A stretch of DNA of 64,000 bases from Thuidium tamariscinum (GCA_947034885.2 OX344756.2:21621489-21685488); one strand, 5' to 3'. Shown: positions 1-12,989, numbered from the stretch's first letter. Program-made: numbers and translations. Notes: generated by a model from the sequence alone, not told the origin.

Positions 1-859
1 ACCTGGACTTGGCAGGATGGGTCAACTTTAAGATTGAGTGTTACCGGTAATAAATTATGTGGTGTTGGGTAAAAAAGACAAAAAGAAGTGGTAAGAACTG
101 GAAGTTCCCTTGGTTTCATAAAAGAAAAAGAAATTGTTTGTGTCAAAGAAAAAGGAAAAAAGAAATGGTAATGATGTCATGTGCTTGTATACAGTCTGTA
201 TGTGAATTCAGGAAGGCCCATTTCAATACAAAGTCCAACTTTCATGTGCAGAAACTAATAGGGATGAATATGTATGTATGTATGTATATTAGTGAAGCTG
301 TAAAAAGTCCACAATTGACGGTCTCACTTACCATACCATATACAGTGGAAACACCCAAAACTGTTAAAATAAGGAATTCACCATAGTTGGAGGCAGCACT
401 TTCTAAAAATGATATTTTTCTAGTATTAGTGAGTTAAAATCAGAAATATTAAAAAAAAATTAGATTTTTCAACTGCAGTATGTAATTTCTACAAATTTTC
501 AAAGTGTTGGCTCCCTAGACATGTGAAACTATCTTATAGGTGCCCCAAAAACTGAACCCTGCGAAAATCAATACTCAACCAACTAGATTTTCCTATGTGT
601 CCTTCAATTGTGTCAGGAAATTACAATCACACATGTAGCGAACACATTAAGGGAACTCTATTGACACATTTAGGTGAATCTACTATCCATTGCAAGGAAC
701 AAGCATGGGAATGGGTGTTTTGCCCTTATTGGTGGTTTTCTTTTCTCCTTCTTCAAAGATGATGAAATAATAATGTTATTTGGTTATTTGATGTAAAGGA
801 ATAAAATGATGTCATAATAGTTTTTCTTTGTGCACATTGGAGGGGCCTTGGTAAAGTGT
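1..859. other. AT-rich intergenic DNA, no gene seen
   Basis: No reading frame here has protein-like composition; the 109-residue frame at 57-386 is lysine-rich noise from A-rich DNA. The only structure noted is a short TATG microsatellite at about 269-288. Confidence 0.6.
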
Positions 860-860
860 G

Positions 861-1189
861 TAAGGTAAGAGACTATGTAATGGACCATCTAAGGGCTGAA
901 ACTGAATTTCAGGGAGGTAAAACTTATAGAAATATCTTTCAGTAAATTTTTCTTGCAAAACAAGTAGAATTAACATCTAACCCAAGTCGTTTCATATTTT
1001 TTAAACTTTGTGGAATTGGTAATACAATTTTGAAGTTGAGTGGCATAGGGTTGTAAAATAAAGCCTCTCATGAAATGTTCAAAATTTGTTCATTGTTGAA
1101 GGCTATAAAAAAGAAACATGTACAATCTGTATACATTTAAGGAGGTGCTGCATTTTAATGCCTGATCCATGTAAGGACCTCTTACCTTA
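861..1189. mobile_element. MITE-like element, TAAGGTA family (family C), copy 1
   Basis: The left end reads TAAGGTAAGAGAC and the right end, on the other strand, TAAGGTAAGAGGTCC, giving a terminal inverted repeat of about 11-12 bp around a 329 bp body without coding capacity. The internal stretch at about 888-1080 (containing CCCAAGTCGTTTCATATTTT) is shared with 11505-11710 and more weakly with 61440-61530. It is inferred to be a non-autonomous DNA transposon; no target-site duplication was recognised. Confidence 0.55.
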
Positions 1190-2810
1190 GTAGGACAAGA
1201 TAGACAAACGTCTTACCAACCTAATTTAGAATGTGACTATCTTTGGGTCAACTTCAAGAAGGGTGCATATTTCCAAGAGGTGTGCTCTTATTGCATGAGT
1301 CAAATCTTAGTGAAATTGTGATTTTTTGATAAAAATTGCATTTTTTATGAATTTTTGTGAATTTTTGAAGTAATCAACTCTGAAATATAAAATCGTCTCA
1401 AGAATAGATTCATAAACAATCTATAAACACCTAATCAAATACTAAATATTCTTTATAAATTGAATGGCATGGTATCCTTTGTTGTTATAAAATCCCTAAT
1501 TTTGCCATAGAATTCTTTGAATTTGGTATAAAATGAAGAAAATGGAGAATTGAGGCCAAAAGTAGGAGATGAAATTGGGCTGATTTATTGATGTAATTGG
1601 GTTGCAAATAGTAATGGGCTGGTCTATCTTATCTTACTTCTAATTTTCTTGTTTTTGTGTGCTTAACCTTTAAAGGCCAAAGACATATTTTAGACAAAAA
1701 TTATAAAACTACAAAATTGCCACTTTTTAGGGCAGTGAAAAAAAATGATTTTCTTTTTCTAAATTGAACCCATATGAATTTGTAGTGGACTACAATGGGA
1801 GTGTGTGGAAATTTTTTCAAAAACTTTGACCTCAGGGAATTCACTTAGAGCATCTATAATAGGTCATGTGCAATCAAATTTTAGACCCCCTATTTTATGT
1901 CCTAAAATTCAAATAAAAGGAAATAGAAAAAATATGAATAGATTTTCCTACCTTGAAAGTTTATCTTTTGAATTGTTGATATTTTAATCTATCAAATATA
2001 ATTAATTACAAATTTTTGAAGTAAGAAAATACATTGTAGAACTAAATATAACTTTCACTCCCCTACATTATATAAAAAAAAATATCTAAAAAATGAAAAA
2101 AAAATTCTAAAAAAATTCTCTATGGAAAGTTCGTTTTTTCTTGATTATCGATGCAATGGTCATCTAAATGTATCCTCAATAAATGTATGAGTTGAAAATT
2201 GTGCCATTTGAGTTCATTTTTCAACCTATTCTAGAAATCATTTCATATGTCATTTGAATTGGGAATTTTTGGCAATAGAAATCTATAGTCATTATTGGAC
2301 AAAGCTCAAGTTATAGTTTATTAAAAAGTATGTAGGAGGTCAAAAAATCACTTGTTTGCACATGATCTATTAAATATACACTAAGTGAACTACTCAAGAT
2401 TTTGACCTCACGGATAGAACAATTATATTGTTTAAAGTTAGAAAAAATGTTATTTTTCAACCTTGGCCAATAAGGCCACCAAACCATAATTCCTCCTGGT
2501 GTGAGATTTTTACACTAAATGTGGTTACTTTGTTGTAAATTTGCATATTTATTCATAAATTTTATTTACTTGCCAAATTTTAGTCCTAAAAGAGGAGTTT
2601 TGCAAAAGTTGCCTAATTAGATAAGAAAAGGTTAAAGGCAATGTAATTTTTGATCTGGCACCTAATTGGAAAAAAAAATAGATTTCCATTGAAAGGGGTA
2701 ATGTACATGCACCTCATGTCAAAGTTTTGTGAACATTTGACCAAAATTGACTTCATATGCACCTAATAGAATTTTCAATTGTTTGATTAATGGACACTTG
2801 TTTTTTAGGG
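1190..2810. other. AT-rich intergenic DNA with a dispersed repeat piece (family B)
   Basis: No gene is seen. The stretch at about 2625-2800 is similar to about 6690-6860 (shared GGCACCTAATTGGAAAAA-like core followed by GATTTCCA and a run ending in TTTCAA). It is a dispersed repeat of unknown class. Confidence 0.45.
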
Positions 2811-4268
2811 GTGAACCCCTACAGATTTTTTACTATGTTTTCACCAAAACCGCTTCAAAACTATTAATTTTTAGACAACTACCAAATTTTTAGAAAAAAA
2901 CATTTTTGGACAAAAGTAATTGTAGGATCTTTTAGAGCACATATTCAAGAAGATGCGGAAATGTTTTTAGCAATTTCCACTGTGTAGATTGCAAGATATT
3001 AATGTTTGAAATGACAAAAATCATTTTTTTACTACTATGGAAATCTAGGCAGCTGCACTTTAGAAGACCATATTTGTGTGGAAAATGTCCAAAATGATTG
3101 TAGCTCTTTGTATTCATTTTTCAAGTAAAGTTGGCTATATGCTTGAAAATTTTCAGATCATTTGGAATTGTACAACATTTAGGAAAAAAATAGTAAGTAG
3201 AAAGAAGTAGAAAATTAGCCAAAATATTAAATTATTAACAATTTATTTATAGAATTAAAAAAAGACAATTCCAATGGTTGTAATGTTGTGTTAAACAAAA
3301 TACACTCAATTTTTTAATTTAAAAAAAATACTAGCGGTTGGTGCTTGCTATACTATGCAATCATCATTAGAATTTAGAAAATTGATATCATGAAAGCTCA
3401 AATTTCACAAAATCACAAAATCATAAAAGCGCAAAGAAGCGTTAAGCCAAGAAAACCAATAGATTTGCTACCTCTATTATATCTTCTTGTGGATCCTCTT
3501 TAATATCACCGTCATTGCAACAACTACATTATTTTTATAATATCACTCTTTGTAGAAAGTGATATTACAAAAGTGATTGCAAATTGCTACTCCTTTTCTG
3601 TAATATCACATTGTGTGACAATAAGATTTTCATGTATTCATGATTGAAAAAATTCTTATAAAATACTTAAAATACTTATTCTAAGGACTTATTGAAATCA
3701 ATATCATGCATTCTATTCAAATATATAATTTTTTTATTAATATGTGATACAGTGAATGCATAGCATACCAAGTACCAATCCCTAGTATTAATGATAGCAT
3801 TTGTGACATTAGAGAGGGAGTTATGATTTTAGTAGTATGATAAAAATTGAATTAAATAAAAAATTTCAAGCTTTTTTTGTAGTGTAGAGATTCTATAACT
3901 AGCCCCAAATTACCTCAAACTAAAAATTCTCAAAACTTTCAACTCATTAATCAAAAAAGAATAATTCAAAGTTTTCTATTTAAATAAAAATCAAAGAAAC
4001 CAATTTCAAATTTTAATTTTTCTTAAAAGTAATTTTTAAAGAAGTTTTTTTTGCTACTAGATTGCTTGCCAATGAAAAGAAACAATATATCATGTTATAA
4101 CTTTTGAACCATGTAGTCAAAAGTTATAAAAATTGTTGGGCCTTAAAGCTACTAATTTTAACATGTTTTGTGAAAATTTCAAAGAAAAAAAATAAAAACT
4201 CCATTCGTAGCGAGCTGCCCAAAATCGCTATGTTGCCAAAAAACACAGTTTGGTGCTTTAGGGGTTAA
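2811..4268 (+). mobile_element. Family A repeat element, copy A1 (plus orientation), interrupted
   Basis: This copy starts near GAACCCCTACAG and ends TTTAGGGGTTAA, matching the ends of the better copies at 18020-18978 and 29635-30552. Shared internal landmarks in order are: a CTATGTTTTCACCAAAA motif just after the start, TGTAGATTGCAAGATATT, GGCAGCTGCACTT, TTTGGAATTGTACAACAT, GTAGAGATTCT(G/A)TAACT, and TTGTTGGGCCTTAAAGCTAC near the end. It is about 500 bp longer than the others because of an insertion at about 3331-3838. No transposase or other protein is encoded. Confidence 0.7.
3331..3838. mobile_element. Insertion inside element A1
   Basis: Relative to the family A copies at 18020 and 29635, sequence between the poly-T/poly-A tract near 3330 and the TGATAAAAATTGAATTA motif near 3838 is extra. 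The insert contains pieces resembling each other (AATATCACTCTTTGTAGAAAGTGATATTAC, an imperfect palindrome near 3538-3569). Only TACTA is common to both ends, so the class of the insert is unknown. Confidence 0.4.
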
Positions 4269-7200
4269 GTTTGAAAGTTTGACAATTGCAGAATATATAA
4301 CTTCAAATGATCTATTATAAATGACATTTTGACCTACTTAACTCTTGAAAAATGTCACTCTATCAACAACATAATTAAATAAACTATCAAATTTTAGGAT
4401 GATTGAGTGTAGTTCTTCATTTATATAGGTTTACTGAAAGTCATTCATTGACTAATATTATTCCTTGTAGTATTTTAGAGTTATGGCTGCCAAACTAAAC
4501 TCAAAGTACTAGCATTAGAAAATTGTAGACTTTTGATTCAAAGTTTGTTAATATCGTAATGTCACTACAAGTGATTTTTGGACAAAATGAGCAACATTTA
4601 GTGAATCATGCTAATGTCATTATCAATGCAATAATTTATTAAGAACTCGGAAATTGGTTGGATATTTTTTTCATTGAATTCTTTTGATTAGTGTGACTAA
4701 ATGTATTATTCTATATTATGATTAATAAGTTTGGTGATCGACTATAATTGTCAAACATTTGTCAAACACTCAATCCACCTTGACTTTCCAAGATCCAAAA
4801 ATCAAATGATTTGACAATTCAAAAAAATATAAGAGATTGAAAATTTGAATGTAAGTTTTATAGGGGGTAAGGAAGGTGGAGGGTGGGCCCTTAGACAAGT
4901 CCATCATAATTCCTCTACTAAAGTTTTCACAAATAAATTAATAAATTAAATCCAAAACTTAAAACAACTATCGAAATAGCTACATGACAAAATTAGTTTG
5001 CATATGGGGGGGTTGATAATCAAGATGGATTGTGCTTTCTACAATGGCCTTTTATCTTCTAGATTAAACTAAAAGATCTAACAAAGTAACTCTTTTTAAT
5101 TTGGAAAATGTAAATACTAGCTTGTTGATCATTTGAAAGGCTAGCTCATGATTTCAAGCCCCCCCAAATTTGGATATAATGTAAATAAATAGGGGAGATA
5201 TTTGCTAGGAACACTTACATACTTGCTTATCCACTTATTACATTACCTATTAGGTTTGGAGTTGGAGGGATTGGTTTGTGGATTTGCTCAATTGCTAATA
5301 TGAATCTACATTGAAAAAAACCAATTCTAGATGATGGTTTTGTGTTAATCTTTAGAGCCTTGAGGTATGATTTCAAGCCATTTTCCACTTTTGAGCAAGC
5401 CATTACTAGTGCAATATTTGTTGGATTCTTGTGGAATTTTTCCTAGAGGTGTATTTTACTACTATTTTAAGTCATGGTTAAAAATCAAACATCAAAAACA
5501 GTTTTTTTAGTTACAAGTGATTTGGGGGAAGCCACAATAGAAACGTCCAATTGGGTTGAAATTTCTTATACACATGCTCAATAAACTTACTAACATAACT
5601 CCAAAAGTTAAAAGGCATGAAAGAGTACATGATTTTAACTTACAAGCCTTTGAAATTGGGATTTGTAAAGTTCAAACATTGCTTGAAGAAAGGAAGCTTA
5701 ATTTCAAAAGTTTCTAAGACAAAGTTATGTGCTCATATGCCTTTCAACTTTTGGCATATGCTAATAATATTGTTGAAAGTATGTATAAAAAAATTCAATC
5801 CAATTCAATCTTTTTATCATGGCTACATAAAATTACTTATAACTAAAAAAGCATCCTTTTGATGCAAATTTTTTTAACTACGACTTGGATTGGTATGAAA
5901 ATTTCTATGCATTAAGCTAGAAATGAAATATACTTCTAGTGAAATTCCATAAGAATCCACCAAAAATTATACCAAAAAGTGTTTGTTTACAAAATAAAAA
6001 ATTGCATGAAATCATGCATTGGGGATATAGCTTCTACATGTTGCAGTGTGTTTTAAAAGAAAAGAAAAACTCAAAATTGTGATTATTTGATGCATTGTCT
6101 AAAATCAACCATACAAAAGTGTATTAAACAAATGAGACAAATGAATGTGTAGAAATATTTTTACTCCATTTAACCATGTGAATCAAATGACTATAACATT
6201 TGAAGTGAAAAAGAACTTTTTTTTATCCCTACAAAACAACATGGTCAAGCCATTTTTGAGTAAAATTTTTGTCCTCCACAAAAAAGAAAAATTCACCATT
6301 TAGAATTATGTGATGTTAAATTCACTCATGCAAAATTTTAAAAGCAATTATACAATCTAGCTTATTCTAAATCACCTTGAAATTCAAAGAAGTTGGATGA
6401 ATTGGCAATACATGAGTTATTTTGTGACAATTTCTTGTACAATGAATTTTCAAGAAGCTTGACTTCACACATTGTTAGATAATATAACTTGAAGCTAGAA
6501 GAAACTTGTTTTTCTTAAAAAATTTCCCAACATAATTTACAAAGTTTGACTGTTTATGGAATGTGATTTAAGAACTATTTTTTCTTACAAAATTTTATGC
6601 CATATTTTATTAGTTATGTATATGCAAATTTTCAAAAGTTGATGAATGTTTCTGCAAAATATGTCCAAAAGATGCTCAAATTGCCTATGTTGCTCAAAAC
6701 TTTAGGGCAACATAGCTTTTGATTTTGGCACCCAATTGGAAAAAATATATGTTTCCACTGACAAGGGGCACATGCTCACACCATTTGCTAAAATTTTGTA
6801 AACAACCAATGCAAAATTAGCTTCATAGCAACCTACATGGATTTCCAACTTTCCTTTCAAAAAGCAATTTGCCTTTAGTGGTTAAAGATTAAATTTGTGT
6901 TATTTTAAAGATGATTGTAAGAAACACTAGTCTTTTTTATATCATGTGTAGTATATTGGAATTGTCATCTACTAAAAATTTTCAAGCATGAATTTGAGTG
7001 AACTTGATTTTTGGAGATAGATGCATGTTTTTGTGGTCATTACATCTTTCATTCTTCATAAATTTAAGAAGAAATACATTTTTGTTTTAAAACATATTTT
7101 GCTAATTGTCACATTTTCAAGTTTTAAGGTTTTGAATATTATGGAATATCTAAATTAATGATCTAGAGTAGAAATTTTTATAGTCTTTCTACAATGGCTA

Positions 7201-7402
7201 GATATGTTATATATATTGAGAGGCATCTAAAAAGATAAATTTTCATGCCCTCCACATATAGGTCTTCCTAGAATGTACACTTTTGAACATTGAAGATGGT
7301 TTCAAGCTCATTCTTTTGGACAAATCTCATCACCTTCAAATACTCCCAAATGGTCAATTTTTAGCTTCTTTAGAAAATTATTTTTCCCATATTTTTTACA
7401 AA
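4269..7402. other. AT-rich intergenic DNA with repeat fragments
   Basis: No gene is supported; the 81-residue frame at 5617-5862 has no recognisable domain. Fragments of repeat families are present: a family B piece at about 6690-6860 and a family F terminus (ATGATTGTAAGAAACACTAG) at about 6909-6937 without a recognisable partner end. Confidence 0.5.
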
Positions 7403-8312
7403 TTGATCCCTAAAAAATCACGCTACATTTTTGGCAACATAGTGATTTGAATAGTCTATTATCAACAAAAAAAAATTCTTTGTAAATTTTAGACAACCAA
7501 AGAGTAGCTTTTAGGCCCAACAATTTAAAATTTTTTTGACTACATGGTTAAAATGTTATTGCATGATATGTAGTTTTTTTCTCACTTGGGCAATCCGGGA
7601 ATTTAAAAAAAATTTGATTTTATCACAAAAAGAAATTCAAAATTGGTTTCTAAGATTTGTATGTAGATAGAAAACTTTGAATCATTCCATTTTGATTAAT
7701 GAGGTGAAAGTTAAGAGGTGTTTTAGTTTATACATGCTTATAGATTTTCTACTCTAAAATAAACTTTAGAACCTTTGGTTTAGCTAAATTTTCAATATTT
7801 TGGGAAATAAAATAAGATCATAGGATGTAGATTGCTATGACAACATTGCAACCATTAGAATTGGCAATTTTCAATTCTAAAACTAAATTCTTAACAATTT
7901 AGTATTTTGAATCATTATGTCTATTTTCTTCTATGTCCTATTTTACTTATATGTTCTACAATTCCAAAGAATTAAATTTTTTTTAAGCATGTAGCCAACT
8001 TGCCTTGATGAATAAATCCAAAAAAGAACCACCAATATAGACATTTTTTCTTACAACTGTGATCTTGTGAAGAATAGTTACTTGATTTTTGTAGGACCCC
8101 AAAAGAATTGTCAATTTAAACATTGGTATCTTGCCTAATACCTAATGGAAATTTTTGAAATTTTTTACATCTATTCTTTTCAAACCAACATATTACAAGA
8201 TCTTGTGGTTACATGTGTCCAAGAATGTTTTTTTTTAGAATTTGGTATTTATACTAGAAAAGATAGTTTTGGAAAGTTTTTGGTAAAATGCAGAAAAAAC
8301 TTTAGAAGTTAA
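7403..8312 (-). mobile_element. Family A repeat element, minus orientation, degenerate
   Basis: Reads as the reverse complement of family A: it begins TTGATCCCTAAAAAA, carries the TTTTGGCAACATAGTGATTT stretch that is the 3' end of plus copies, and ends with TGGTAAAATGCAGAAAAAACTTTAGAAGTT, the counterpart of the TTTTCACCAAAA start. It is more diverged than the other copies and its termini are mutated. Confidence 0.55.
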
Positions 8313-8747
8313 TCTATGATGGAACTCAATTATTTTTTTTATAGTTAAATTGGGCAAAAAATGTATATAGGTTCATATTATCATTGCATGGTATAAAATT
8401 AGAGGTAGAAGGGTTTGAGTTGAATAAAAAATTGGCAATTTCATAGATTCAATGAATATATATAATATCTATCCCCTCAAAAGATGCAACCACTCTAGTT
8501 TGCATTTGGCCTACCCCCCTCCCCTTCTCTAAAAATTTACAAGCTTGTTGATATTTAAAAGAAAAAAAATAGTGACCTTTGAAATCACCATTGATTTCTC
8601 AAAAAAATCACAATTTGTTAATCTCGTGAGATTTAGTCTCAATCGTCCAAATACGGATACGGATATGGATATAGTACTGAATATATATAGTACATGTCCA
8701 AATACAAATACAATACTAAATAAATAGACAATACTTAATATGTATAT
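8313..8747. other. AT-rich intergenic DNA
   Basis: Nothing recognisable beyond short alternating ATA/GATA-like runs near 8655-8690 that lead into the minisatellite. Confidence 0.5.
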
Positions 8748-8851
8748 TGAATACATATAATGAATGCATATATTGAATGCATATACTGAATGCGTATACT
8801 GAATGCATATACTGAATGCGTATACTGAATGCATATATTGAATATATATAC
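8748..8851. repeat. 13-bp minisatellite, eight units
   Basis: Eight consecutive 13-bp units of the form TGAATGCATATAC. Units 3 to 6 alternate GCATATAC and GCGTATAC, giving a 26-bp higher-order period. The open frames on both strands here, with repeated Tyr/Ala/Phe/Ser/Ile motifs, are a by-product of the array. Confidence 0.9.
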
Positions 8852-10749
8852 AAGTAAAATCCCATATTGATTTTCCATCCTATAACCTTGTGAAAATTAT
8901 AAGAGGTGTGGGGATGCAAATTTTATAATTTTATAATTAATTAAAAAAATAAAAAAATAAAAAAATTAAATTGTTTGGGAGGGGGTTGGGGGGTTGGATT
9001 GAGTTAATAATTAAAAAAAATTTAATTTAAATTTTTTTAGGGTGGATAGTGAGGCATCATGCATGTAATACATCCATGACAAAAGATTCACTCATTAGTT
9101 TCCAATCTTAAAAAAATTCTATTGGATTATCATTGCAATCATTTAAAGAATTAAGAAAGTTGTAATGACATCTAAATTGAGTAGAGTAGTCTAATATTTA
9201 CAAATTTGAATACTATATGTTTTTGTTTTGACACCTATTATATATTTCATTCACCCAATTTTTAAGTGTTTGTAGTTTTATTGAATTTTTTTAATACTAA
9301 ATCCATTGATCATTTTATGATATAATATTGAATAAGAAGGCTTTTTAGGCTATTTCACTCTACAGATTGCAAGATATTTGCATTTAAAGTAAAGAAAGAG
9401 TTTTTTCTTGAACTTTATCTATTTAGATTTTAAGACTCTGAATCTTCTTAACTTGAAAATTTTGGAAAATTGATTAAAATTTTGATATCTTGTAGAATAG
9501 AATTGAGATTCTTGTAAAAAGAATTCATGTAAAAATTTTGATTTTCATTCTTTAAAAAATTGTTAAATTGAAGAAGGTATGAGATAGAAGGGAAATCTAA
9601 ATCATTAATAGCTTTAAATGGAATTGAAATGCATTAAAACTAATGGTGAAATTGTTTGATAAAAAATAAACCTTTTGGAACCTTTTTCCATAAAAATTGT
9701 CAAAGTTGAATTCAATTTGAATGGATCCTATTCAATTCAAATGGATTTTAAAAAAAGACGTTCTAATTGCTTAAAACATGATTCCCTAAAACTATCTCAT
9801 CATGAGCCTTAATAGAGTGAATAAAATCTTTTAATGTGGACAAAACATTTTCTATAAAATTAAAAAAGAATTTAAATATGAATTTTTGTGATTTATTGGT
9901 ATTGCTTGGTGATTTCTATTTTGAGCTTTAGGTGATATAGCTTTTGCTCCCAAGCACCAATAGAATGAAAAACTATATTTTCTAAAAACTAATGAATTTT
10001 TCTATCTTCAAAAAGCTTTCAATACATTTTGTTACAAATTGGGATCATGATGGCTTGTTTGAACCTTCAAAAATCTCCAAAAAGGACATTTGGTCCTTTA
10101 AGGTTTCATCTTCAAAATTTCCATTGTTTTTTCAATGGACAAGACGAATTTTGGATAGGCTCCTATGGTTTCAACATTTATTCTTACTTTTCTAAATTTT
10201 TTAGCTTTTATAGGATTTAGTTTTTTTTCAATTTCAATTTTAATTGGTACTTCAATTGGTACTTGGGACCAAAAGCTATTGCACAATAAGCCTAGATTTG
10301 AATTTGTCAAGCATTACCTTCCCTCAAGAAACTTTAAAGTAAGAGACTTCAAAAATTTGTTATTGATAGATTGTATTTTAATCTACATGGGAAACTTTTA
10401 ATCATTTTATTTAGAGTAGTGATATGAAAGTTATGGACAATGTTGCTTTTTAGGCAATTGTAGATTCTATTTGTTTGTTTTTTTAAAATTTTGAAGGATC
10501 AAAGTAACCAATTACTATTGGGATAAGTGTGTTTCAATTCCATATGAAAGATCATAATAGGTTAGTTTTCCTTACAATCTTCAAGCTATTTGTATTTAAA
10601 TTTCTTTATAATTAAGAGAGCTTAAAATTATTTTTTTCCCTAAAGATCAACTCAATTATTCAATATAAAAAAATTTACTATTCAAAATCAATCATACAAA
10701 TATTTTAAACTAAGAAGATTCAAAGTCAAAAAATATAGTCAAACAAAAT
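8852..10749. other. AT-rich intergenic DNA with a G-rich tract
   Basis: No gene is seen. A G-rich run at 8977-8997 (GGGAGGGGGTTGGGGGG followed by TTGG) stands out in otherwise A/T sequence. A short piece near 9350-9400 (CTACAGATTGCAAGATATTTGCA) is a fragment of family A. Several overlapping 60-80 residue frames near 10.0-10.4 kb have no protein-like features. Confidence 0.5.
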
Positions 10750-10985
10750 GTACAAAAAACCCCTTATTTTCTCCACTTTCAATGCAAATATCTTGCAATC
10801 TAAGTGGTCAAAGTTTTTGAAAGTTCTTCCACACATTTTCACATTAGTCAAGTGCAAGATCCTATGGATAGGTATGCAAAAAAAAAAAAAAAAGAGTTTT
10901 AAATTTATATTACTCTTTGCATTAGAAATGGCACTTTTGGTGATTTTGATGAAAAAAAAGACCTTAAATGACTTTAGTGGTTAAG
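10750..10985 (-). mobile_element. Family A fragment, minus orientation
   Basis: Contains AATATCTTGCAATCTA, CAAGTGCAAGATCCTATGGATAGG and the end-like TTTTGGTGATTTTGATGAAAA followed by TTAGTGGTTAAG. These are the reverse complement of the first ~240 bp of family A. The rest of the element is missing. Confidence 0.5.
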
Positions 10986-11176
10986 AAACATTAGGTCCAA
11001 AGTCACACTTACACGGGGAAGAAGTACTTTGTTTCTTTATAAAATGAGTGGATGAAATACATACAAAATATTCCTTGATTTCCTAATAAGGAAATTTGTT
11101 GAATGTGTGCAATGACCAAACATTTTCAATTTTCCACACATTTTCAATTTTTATAGTTTTTTTTAACTTTTTACAA

Positions 11177-11416
11177 ATGAAACAGAATACTCCTCTTTAC
11201 AAGTTCCCATTTGTTCATGCCGATATTCCTTCCAAACCGTAGGACATGATTGAGTGGATTTTGTCTGAATTCAGTGGGAATTTGATTGCCCCAAGAGAGC
11301 ATTTCCGTCCAGAATGCCAGGTCCCCACAAACCAACCGAGTCTACCTTAGAGACAAGCTTTGCAAAAGAAGCATAATTTGAGCCCAATAATTGAATGCAC
11401 CATTATTGGAGGCTAA
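11177..11416 (+). pseudogene. Decayed coding fragment of unknown origin, two in-frame TAG stops
   Basis: One frame starting at the ATG at 11177 reads as protein-like sequence for 80 codons but is broken by TAG at 11240-11242 and TAG at 11348-11350 before ending at TAA 11414-11416. The middle segment has balanced composition (Met-Ile-Glu-Trp-Ile-Leu-Ser-Glu-Phe, then Arg-Glu-His-Phe-Arg-Pro-Glu-Cys), unlike the Lys/Asn/Phe/Ile noise of surrounding frames. A MITE begins 57 bp downstream. I do not recognise the family. It could be a fossil gene exon or part of a transposon protein. Confidence 0.35.
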
Positions 11417-11472
11417 GTTGGTTCAAAAATGGGTGGACTGAAAAATACTCAAATTTTTTTGACCATGCAGAC

Positions 11473-11770
11473 TAAGGTAGGGGGCCGTAAAAGCGACCCT
11501 TTACCAGCTGATTTGCATTTTGGGGAAGCCAAACTCCTTAAAACAATTTTTAGTAAATTTTTGTGGTAAGAAAAATGGAATTGGCATCTAACCCAAGTCG
11601 TTTCATATTTTTTGGACCTTCATGGAATCAGTTATGAATTTTTGAAGTTGAAAACACAGTGGTTTCTAAAAGCGACCCCCTCCTGAAATGTATACTTTTA
11701 GGACATGTTAGAGGCAAAATCTACCAAATTGCTTTTAGAGACAGGGTTGCAATTATAGCCCCCTACCTTA
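11473..11770. mobile_element. MITE-like element, TAAGGTA family (family C), copy 2
   Basis: The left end TAAGGTAGGGGGCCGTAA is answered at the right end by TAAGGTAGGGGGCTATAA on the other strand, an 18 bp terminal inverted repeat with 2 mismatches around a 298 bp body. Internal sequence (ACCCAAGTCGTTTCATATTTT) matches copy 1 at about 960-1010. It has no coding capacity. Confidence 0.7.
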
Positions 11771-12989
11771 CAAGATATTCTTGTTTACTGTGAAAAAAAT
11801 GACCTTATTTTGATCTCCACACTCATTTTAAAAGATTTTTTTTTGAAACAAATGGACCAAATTCCATTGAAAAGGAAAAAAAGTGCATCGAACCAGAGGC
11901 AAAGCCTTGGCGGAAATATTTTATCTTTTTGTAAAAGCCATAGCAAAATCAACTTAAACTACAACGAGCAAAAAATAAATTAAAAAGAACTTTGAATCCC
12001 CTTGAAACTTACAAGTAGAAAGTTTTGAGGTCCAAAATCTTTATGGTGTTTAATTGGCTCAAGAGTAGGAAAAAAGAAACAAAAATTGTTCAACATGAAT
12101 AGGCACCAAGTAATTCAAACCACGTGAAGTTTTTTTTGTTGAAAGATTGTAAAAATTGAACTTCAAAACAATTCTGTAAATTGTTTTTTCAAGAGGGGGT
12201 TCTAATTGCCAGAAAAACAAGACCTTTTGTAACTTCCACATTAAGAACCAAAATAGAGGAAACTTAAAATTTTCAGGTATATAAAAATATATTGGGCTAT
12301 GAGAAGTTAAGCTTGTAATACCATTTGTAGATACTAAGTGTCTGATGGATGATAGAGAAGTCTTGCATGAAAGACATAATGGCAATTGTTCATCTTTGGA
12401 ATCTTGTACAAAACTGAGGGGAGGTCATGAATAGTAGTTTGGTCTCCAATGAATATTTTTTAAATATTTTAAAGTAGATGATTTGCATGGTTTCAAAAAG
12501 CATGATTTCTACCTAGACCAACCTGTCTTTATAGGGTTAATTTTAAAATATGAAATCTAATGAAATTTGTGGTTATTTTTAATGAAATTTTGTGATTATT
12601 TTTTGCTTTGTTGATGCTTCAACCACCTCTGGACCAATGTTGCCTTCATTGAAATTCTAGTTTTTTTTTTTCATTTTTTGTGGAGTGTCAAAGTGGCGAT
12701 ACTTCATTTTATTGTGGTGCTCCAAATTTCAACATTCATCCATATATTAGATAGAAAATATCATATCAGCACATAATACATATATGTCATCCTATTTTCA
12801 TCCATTATTTGGCAATTTCATCCAATAGTTTTTAAAAATTTGAAATTTATTGGCAATTTCATCCAAAATTTTACTATTTATTTTCTATTTATTTTCTATA
12901 GGCGTGGTGCCAAGAAAAAAATTTGGTGCAATTTTGCTCCAAATTGCCAGAAAAAAACACTGTGAAGTATATACATGGGTAACTTACAA
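11771..12989. repeat. Intergenic DNA with dispersed repeats D and E
   Basis: The stretch at about 12310-12545 (repeat D) matches 39290-39525, with shared motifs AAGTGTC(T/C)GATGGATGA, AAAGTAGATGATT and GATGATTTCTAC-like sequence. The stretch at about 12665-12905 (repeat E) matches 46735-46900 (GGCGATnACTTCA, ACATTCATCCAT). Neither codes for a recognisable protein. The 108-residue minus frame at 12059-12385 is not convincing. Confidence 0.45.

Noticed and set aside
8748-8851. CRISPR-like array
   Set aside because: The units are contiguous 13-mers without spacers, in plant nuclear DNA.
8529-8919. Overlapping minus-strand frames rich in Tyr, Ile and Ser
   Set aside because: Produced by translating the 13-bp minisatellite.
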